Shown here: positions 57,021 to 64,000 of the stretch, in pieces
Position numbering within the stretch: position 1 is the stretch's first letter
Layout of the letters: the number at the start of each line of letters is the position of its first letter
Assembly (NCBI GenBank): GCA_963966185.1
Contig: CAWZYM010000283.1
Coordinates: 382,001 to 446,000, forward strand
DNA from: Rhabditoides inermis
Lineage: Eukaryota > Nematoda > Chromadorea > Rhabditida > Rhabditidae
Direction: 5' to 3'
Length of the DNA stretch: 64,000 bases
The notes under the pieces: model-generated
Databases searched by the model: none
Seen by the model: only the letters and a program-made list of their open reading frames with translations
Told to the model about the DNA's origin: nothing
Position numbers and translations under genes: made by a program

Positions 57021-59253
57021 GCGTGACCGGTTCGGTGGCAAAGAGAAGAAGTGGATGAAAGGCGCTCGGAAAGAGATTCTGGCACAATACACCCACAAAC
57101 AGCTCAGAGGATCCTTCCCCACACTACCGGGGATCGCTTATGCGTCGAGCACCCTGCGAGAGTGGGCGAGAGACTGTGGACAAGGAGGAGGGCGCAGCGA
57201 CAGACGGCCCGCCGTCATGGCCGAGTATTTACGTGGACTGTCCCCTTCCTCTCCTCTCTGCCCCAAGGCCCGCCTCCTCTCGGCTCCCCCTCCGCACCGA
57301 ATTCATCGAAATTCGCCACCGCACGCCGGCTTCATTATATCTCGGATATCATATGAAAGGACGGGCGAGCGGAAGCGAGAAGCGAGGAGAGATGGCCTGA
57401 GGGGGCAGTGACCGGGTGCACTCCCACACGCATCACGCATGCGAGCGGAAGCCCCCGCGACAAAAAGACGTTTCTCGAGATTCAGAAATGATAGGGTGCG
57501 AAGTCGCGTCATAATTGAATGTTTTCCATTCCCGCACCATCTGAATCATCAATGTGCAGTGACGTCGCTGGGAAGATAATGATGCAGAAGCAAAAGTCCG
57601 CAAATGTCGCTAGTGCTGCAGCGGATGATAGCTCGTTTCGCGAATGCTACGTCCCGGCGGTTGCTGTAGCCAATTGTACGTCACACGTTGACCGTCACAT
57701 TTAGCCCTTACCCACACCTACTTGTCATTCGGCGCACGCTCACTACACACACACCCGCATTGTATCCATAGTTACATGCTAAATGGTCGGCCGGCCACAG
57801 GGCAGAGATGAGCGAGGCGCATCTCGTAGTGTTGACAGGAAACCGTACGTGTGTGAATGGGAACAACTACAGAAACGTGTGGTGTGTTTGCACCCCGGGA
57901 ATACTGACAATATATCGGCACTCGAGCTCTCCTGTGAGAGCATCTGTGGCACATCTCTCGCCTTTATTGGATCTGTGTCTCTCTCTGTGCCATATGGAAA
58001 TGAACAGAGCGAGATGCCCTGGGGGCGCTCGCAGATACACCCTCATTCCGGTAAGTAATCGGTAATAAGCGCAAGAGCCGGTGCAATCACGTCGGATTAC
58101 CATGATGCGCGAGGTATTATACATATTGCGCGCGCCCCAGCCGCACACTAATCGTCCCACCGCCGCAGCAAAAGGTCCGCAAAATATACAGCCAAAAACC
58201 AGCAATTAGACAGAGATCGATTGGAATAGAGAAGATATATAGGGTTTATGAAGAGGCGGTGTATCGGCAGCCTCGCCGCGCCATAAAGCGGTAAAATTCG
58301 GGTCGGGGGAGCCCCGCGTATGCGACAGAATGAATAGGAATAGGATAGCTGGATACAAACTCGTAAAACGAATGTGTGTGTGGGGCCTGTGTGGGGGCCG
58401 TCAAAAGAACTGTGTCCCTCTCACAGCGAATCGATAATCGAACTCGTTTAGGAGAACTCTCTCTGAAACGCGTAGACCGCCCGCTGAGAGTGCGTAAGAG
58501 GGTTGGAGCGAACATTTCGAGGTGTTCGAAATGGTAGGGAGAGAGTGTGTGGAAGGCGTACAATCGCCCCGCTGACTTCTGACCGATGCGTTTAATTCAC
58601 GCGCGCAATCTCCACCCTCTCACTGCAATCTCCAATAGCAAATCGGAAACTAGGCAGGCTCATTAAAACGCGCATAGGTATTGTTCGGTTCTACGTTCTA
58701 CGCGCCATATAGCCTAGAGTGAGCGTGAGAGAGAGACCATTACGCTAGCGTGAAATTCTTCGAAACTCGAAGGTAGTGGAAATGGTGGTAACAGAGATGA
58801 AGGGGGGGGGGGTGGCTTTGACGCGAGCGATACGTATCTCATTAATACCGCGCTGGCAGTAGCAGCGGCCTCTTAGCCCCCCCCCCTTCTCTCTGTCTGT
58901 CCCTCTCTCAATAAGGTTACATTAGTGTGAGATATAGGAATTGGATCTATATAGTGAGACGACGCTGTGACGCTGACTCGCAATGACAGAAATTTATGTG
59001 GGGGAGGAATTGAGAGGAGCCGCAGCTAGGTATACAGAGAGTCGGATCTGGCTGATGTCGTCACACTCGTTTCGCAGGGTTTGGTCCATAAAACGCTCAT
59101 AAAGTGCGCATAATGTCTCATTCGCGCACACACACACACTCGCTCACGGTTCGACTAAAGAAAAAAAGGGCGCGGAGTCATTTCGTAAATTCAGTGACGA
59201 CTGGGAGAGATGATTGAGGGTGAGCGAGTGAGAGAGAGAGTGAGAGTGAGAGT

Positions 59254-59297
<44 letters not shown>

Positions 59298-59815
59298 TCG
59301 TGCGGTAATGAAATGTCAGAATGACTGGTGAGATAAACCGAATTAGAACACCCGCGAGTGACGAACAAGGATGAAAGTGGCTCATCGGAAGAGACTCTGC
59401 GATGCTTGATGTGAAAGTGAAGAACATCGAAGGAAATCGGAGAGCATGCGTCTAATAGGGCATAGAGAGGTGCACAAACCATCGCTTCGAAAGTCGCGGG
59501 GGCTTCTAAAGTAGATGAACGCGGAACGCCAATGTGGAATTGCGGGTGCGTAGCCGTAGCGTATACACGAATACTCACGACATCTACACGGTTCGATGCT
59601 TTTTCGGCCGACGACTGCGCTAGATGTGGCGATGGCAAAAGCAACACCCCCTTACATGGGTCGTATGGACACTGAGTCGAACACCAGTTAGCCTCACTGT
59701 TGCGATACACCGAGTGAGGTAAAAATAGAAATTGAAAATGCACGAGCGTGCACATTCAATCATGGAATCACACGCAATCGCGATATGGATGGTTATGAGT
59801 CAAAGAAATCGAAGC

Positions 59816-59846
<31 letters not shown>

Positions 59847-61926
59847 ACACAGCGTTCACTTGTGTCGGCTAGTTGAAATGAATGGTCCTTGAGGAGTGGG
59901 GAGGGAGGGCTGTACCGTTCGCACTTTTTTTGTCGTTGCAACAACCGGCACCGCGCGGAGCAAATCGCTTGCACTCTAATTCTCTCGTTCTCTCTTCCCT
60001 CTCCATCTCTCTACCATCCCTCACAGGCCATATACGTGCAGGTGCTAACACAGAAGTGTCCGTAATGAGGACTCGCTATGGTGAGAGCCGATAGGCAGCT
60101 CCACTTTGCTCAGGTCATGGCGATACGCAGTCTGGCTGCAACGTGACACCACACACATTAAACATCTATATATCCCGAACGAGGCGGGACATGGACTCGC
60201 ATACACAGTATAGTCAATATCAAAGTGGCCCCTCCATCCGCCGACCGACCGACTGACGAAGCGGCAGAGAGCGGCGAGAGAGCGCGCAATTAGAGAGGGC
60301 GCAGCGTGTGCGAGGTGCAAAAAGGGGACTTCTCTCGTCGGGGCGAGGCAATGTTGATGAGCGAGAGAGCGAAAGAAACAGAGAGAAAGAGAGGAGTTCG
60401 CAGTCTATGGTCCTGTTTGAGCGAGAAAGAACGGCGTGGTAAGAAGAGTGAAGTGACAATGTACAATGCGGACAAGAGAGGAGGGGGGAGAAATACAAGA
60501 AGTGTATGCGCAGCGAGGCGTCCCACAAAAACCCACAACACCACTCGGTGTTTGTAATGTTTTGAGAAAGTGGGGTGTGCGCCGACGGTCGCGGACGCCG
60601 CGAGAAATGTTGCGGAATGTCTCCTTCGCAATTTGCACAATCAGAGGAATCGACTGGTCAAAGCGATGCACCTGCATGCACAGAGCTGTGTGGAACTCTA
60701 GAAACAGCCATCCGATGAAGTCGCAATAGGCTCATTAGGAGTGTGTATACGCGAGGCGAGAGAGTGTCCCTTCTCCTCGAATAGAATATAGAATGTATGA
60801 TTGATTGTGACAGGTGCATATCATATATGGAAGCGGGAAACGCTGAGAAATGGATTTATGTAATATCCGAAAGCGCCTCCTCTCTCTCTCATGTGAGTCG
60901 GATAGCGAGGCGAGGCGAGAGAGGGGGGAGAGGAAGGGAAGACTAATTAGAATGATGCTACTCGGATGCGACGCGAGAAGAGAGATGTGGAGGGGAGAGC
61001 CTGACAGGATATGGCACACACATACACATGGAGAGTGCAATGTGGATACGTATGGAACCCGTGTGTCCATACAAATGCCTAGTATCTCGAGATAAAGGAC
61101 AAGAGTAAAGTCGACGGTGCGGTGAACCCTCTGTGAGGAAGGGAGTGCCACATGTGGTGTGGGCCTTGGATCGGAATGAATAGCCTTCTCTCTACAGCCG
61201 CGCTCCCATAGCCCCATAGCCAGAGCCAGCATCTGGCAGCGATCAGTGTAGAGTGGAGGGAGGGAGACGCTTACGTGCGAGGATCATTACTCATCGTCTT
61301 CCCTCGGCTATTTTCATCGGATAATACATGCTTGTTGCGTCGAATACAATTGAAACAAAGAACAGTATCCAGTTTATTTTATTTCAGGCAGGCAGTTTTT
61401 ATATTCATGAACAGTGGTTCTCAACAAACACTTTTTAGTGCTTTTTGAGGAAGATTTATGAACAACAGTTTATGCTCACGCTTTTTTCTAGTGCAGCTGC
61501 GTGCATAATAAAGTAAGTACGGATACATATCAAACATTCAGCAACGCGCGCACTGAACGACTAAACTACGTGCAAATGACACCTCCAGACTACGGAACAC
61601 AATCCCAATGTCTATTCACTACCACTCACTTGGGGTTTAGCTTTACCTTGTTCATGACTGTTTGCGAAGTGGATGTTTCATTTTTATTCGTGCTGTTATA
61701 TTTGAATAAAAGACAATGACATCGGTTGTTTTTTAAGAAAAATATGGATTTCTAAAAAAAACTCACATCGTCACTGCCGGCGTGCGAGAGAGCAGTCTGC
61801 GGCTGCGGTGGCGCGCGCTTCTCGGTCTTCAACTCCTGGAAAAGGAGTTTCTCTCTCTCTCTCTCTCTCTCGCTCTCTCGCTCTCTCGCTCTCTTCTCTC
61901 TCTTTTCTCTCTCTTTTCTCTCTCTC

Positions 61927-61971
<45 letters not shown>

Positions 61972-63269
61972 CTCCCTCCCTATCTCATATCTTACCTGAT
62001 GTGTGCTGTACTGGGCGAAGATGGTGCGGCCCCGGACCTGAAGAACACAATAGAAATTATATATCATATATGCTGTTGTTTTTATAATTTCACACGAACT
62101 GTATGCGAAGAAATGGGGAAAATCGCAGCAAAAAATATTCGTTTTTCACTGGTCTTGTAAAAAAAAAGATGCTTTTATCTCGACAGATGTATGTCTAGAG
62201 TAGTCTAGAGTATTCTGGCCTCTTCAACATTGTACCTTCCCGGTCTCGTGTTTCTCATGGGTGGCGCCTGATTCCTTGCTTTGACACAACTTTAAAGAGC
62301 AGCACGTTTTTCAGTAGGGTTTTTGCACTATGGAACACACTCCCCAACAACATCACTTTATCTGCGAAACATCAAACAGTGAAATCGTACCTCTTAGATA
62401 TCCCCCATTTGTTCCCTCCGTCCAAAATTAGATGAGTGCTCATTTGGGAACCTGTGTTATCTGTTATATCCTATTTTTGTGTTCATTTATTTTCCAATGC
62501 CGTATTCACTCTATTTATGTGTTTGTCCTGTGTTCATCTATATAGTATACGCGGTAATAAATATTATTATTATTATATTCGAATCAAGATGGTCCGTGTT
62601 TCCAAATGTTATCTACTACCTCTTATAACAACGTTTCGTACCTGAATCGGAATCGCTGCGAGTGTGTTGACTATGGTCGTCGCCGACTCCAAATCTTCGT
62701 ACTCCACGAAAGCCTGGAAATTGAGAACTTCACAAAATGATATTTTGCACGACAGGAAGAATTGACTATTGTTCGCCTCACAACTCGGTCACACTTCCAC
62801 TGAACGAGAAACGTACACTCGAAATATTGGGGGGGGGGAATATATTGGATGTAACACTACGTTTCACTTTGTCCATAAAGACAGCGTGATGAAAATAATG
62901 TAACACGGTGAGCAGACTGTTTCTTATAAATAAAAAAATTTCTGAATTTGTCCAGACTCTTCCAGAAACTACAACTATTTGAAGACTCACCTGGTTCTTG
63001 CCCTTCAACAGCATGTAGTTGGTGATCTTGCCATAGGCGACACACAGTTGGATCACCTCCACGTCAACCATATCACCCGGGATGTTTCTGAAGGAGGAGG
63101 AGCTCTGTCTGTCTGCCTCTTTCTTTCTCGCTCTCACATGTTCATCTCATTTTTTCCCTGACATTGTTAATTCTCCTTTCGTATTATCTGTTCATTATAT
63201 TTTCTCATTCTCTCTTTCTCACCCCCCCCCGTTCTTTCTTTTTTCTCTCTCAACTGTATGATCTCTCTC

Positions 63270-63315
<46 letters not shown>

Positions 63316-64000
63316 CTCTCCCTCTCTCACCTGAGATGCACTACCCTACTGGGCGGCGCGGGCGGTCCCTCCCTGTCCCTATCCCGATCACGAGTCGAGG
63401 AGGAGACAGACGCCTGGAAAGGGCATTGATCCAACAATTAATCAATCGAATCATTCATCCGGAATCGTTACATCTGAATATGGTAACTCAATCTCTCCCC
63501 CTCTTTCCACCACAATCACTGATCGACCAGTGGCAATCTGATCTACCAGTTCCACTCTGATCTACCGCTTCCCTTCTGATCTACCCACCTGTGCAATGGG
63601 CGCGCCCGTGTAGTGCGAGATGTCCGGCTGAAACTGAACAGATTGGTGATGATCACAGAAACAGTGACAAGGAAAGTCGAGGAAAAGTCGAGACTCCTAA
63701 CCATTTGTACTGTGTTACAGGTTGAAAGGTCGAAACAGATTCCGTTATGTACTCTATCTACATTTGAGAGGAAAACCTCGTTATTTGTGTCTGACGAGTT
63801 ATGCTGAATGGATCAACAAGACACGAGATGTAAGCTGGTACAAAAGAGGTGTGCCGAAATGTAAGGCAGTACATGATAGCTGTGCCATGGTGCTAGCAAA
63901 CAAGGAATGCGCCCACCTCGTATCCGACCTGTGTGTAAGGCGTGCCCGCCAGCAGAGTGGCCCCGTAGCCGTTCATGTGCATCGACGGCATCTGCTGCTG
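51101..64000 (-). CDS. ptb-1: Polypyrimidine-tract-binding protein, four RRMs (5' end beyond window)
   Basis: Exons in transcript order: 63917->64000, 63589-63627, 63331-63413, 62991-63087, 62642-62713, 61996-62037, 61767-61835, 55732-55926, 54218-54343, 54080-54131, 53678-53792, 53475-53581, 53190-53294, 52922-53061, 52782-52815, 52402-52494, 52202-52291, 51738-51871, 51592-51662, 51101-51233; phases agree. RRM1: [15 protein letters not shown]...[23 protein letters not shown]2: [19 protein letters not shown]...[14 protein letters not shown], then the PTB hallmark [20 protein letters not shown] Gly/Pro/Ala linker follows. RRM3: [10 protein letters not shown]...[22 protein letters not shown]4: [11 protein letters not shown]...[11 protein letters not shown], then the stop. 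The protein binds CU-rich RNA and represses exons in the nucleus. The 195-nt exon 55732-55926 is phase-neutral and lies between RRM1 and RRM2, so it may be a cassette. The true N-terminus is outside the window. Confidence 0.93.
51222..51410 (-). repeat. Three tandem copies of the last PTB exon's 3' splice site
   Basis: Units begin TTGTGGTCC at 51222, 51296 and 51366 (74- and 70-bp spacing). Unit 1 contains the real junction GCAG|GAAGGACCACAA (minus strand). Unit 2 repeats it exactly for about 50 bp. Unit 3 keeps the exon start but has a degenerate acceptor (TTTGCAAAAACGGACCACAA). Confidence 0.85.
55927..61766. other. 5.8-kb PTB intron, no gene seen
   Basis: Contains at least seven GA arrays on the plus strand (56059-56116, 56288-56392, 56552-56590, 56838-56874, 56990-57019, 59255-59294, 59816-59842), which read as (CU)n in PTB pre-mRNA. 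The rest is unusually rich in short open frames on both strands, but none shows a domain. An alternative first exon of PTB could hide here. Confidence 0.5.
56288..56392 (-). repeat. Long (CU)n tract in PTB pre-mRNA
   Basis: About 105 bp of near-pure GA on the plus strand, about 360 bp upstream (in transcript sense) of the possible cassette exon. Confidence 0.9.
61849..61970 (+). repeat. (CT)n array in a PTB intron
   Basis: An imperfect CT array on the plus strand, reading (GA)n in PTB pre-mRNA, opposite in sense to those in the next intron. Confidence 0.9.
62255..62577 (+). mobile_element. 5'-truncated LINE (non-LTR retrotransposon) 3' end
   Basis: The plus-strand frame from about 62255 to the TGA at 62433-62435 reads [19 protein letters not shown] and ends [12 protein letters not shown]. 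The F-F-x-R...LWN-x-LP pattern is the well-known C-terminal end of LINE reverse-transcriptase ORFs. About 115 bp of 3' UTR and an AATATTATTATT tail follow. It lies antisense in PTB intron 62038-62641. Clade not assigned; TAA/ATT tails suit I- or Jockey-like elements. Confidence 0.75.

Noticed and set aside
56432..61232. Many 90-200-codon frames in the large PTB intron
   Set aside because: They overlap GA arrays and one another in several frames, with no recognisable domain.

Overview
This is a eukaryotic window, almost certainly from a free-living nematode. Genes are cut into many short exons (typically 50-150 nt) with GT-AG introns of 36-100 nt mixed with longer ones full of (CT)n/(GA)n. Several start codons sit just behind a TTTCAG/TTTCCAG, as expected where a spliced leader is trans-spliced. 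The gene set (BRAP-2, PTB-1, a sperm-type tyrosine phosphatase, TTBK-like CK1 kinases with HRDIKPGNF) is nematode-like. The intron density suggests a diplogastrid or related rhabditid, but that is inference. All gene models below were spliced by hand and checked for codon phase. No transcript data were available.

Layout. 1-3.1 kb: no convincing gene, a degenerate tandem repeat and pyrimidine-rich upstream DNA. 3.1-5.7 kb (+): a 227-aa single-pass membrane protein of unknown family. 6.2-17.2 kb (-): a complete BRAP/BRAP2 ubiquitin ligase (19 exons, 599 aa). The intron that splits its RING finger houses a whole opposite-strand tyrosine phosphatase gene (10.2-12.4 kb, +) and a 383-bp pure (CA)n array. 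17.5-20.0 kb (+): a TIP30/HTATIP2 short-chain oxidoreductase, divergent from BRAP across 300 bp; a stray copy of its last coding exon lies inside a BRAP intron. 20.8-31.0 kb (+): a 25-exon SLC22-type organic-ion transporter. 31.3-38.2 kb and 41.4-49.0 kb (+): two tandem paralogues of the most remarkable gene here. 51.1-64 kb (-): polypyrimidine-tract-binding protein (four RRMs), whose 5' end runs off the window.

The tandem pair appears to encode one polypeptide of about 1,450 residues. It has a signal peptide and five membrane spans with two large outside loops (a prominin/CD133-like plan). A tyrosine-phosphatase domain, a lysine-rich linker and a CK1/TTBK-like protein kinase follow on the cytoplasmic side. 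About 40 exons join in phase with no break in copy 1. The kinase exon has no ATG of its own before the glycine loop. I know of no described protein combining these three modules. The catalytic halves of the two copies are nearly identical even in introns, while the middle of the outside region has diverged strongly. This suggests gene conversion plus diversification.

Mobile and repeat DNA: TTAA-flanked MITEs of two families, a head-to-head pair of tRNA-derived SINEs, LINE/retroelement 3' tails ending in (TAA)n, a 103-bp perfect inverted repeat, and many long microsatellites. Several local duplications copy splice sites (the BRAP exon 3 donor and the acceptor of the last PTB exon). There is no CRISPR array, no prokaryotic operon and no confident functional tRNA or rRNA gene.
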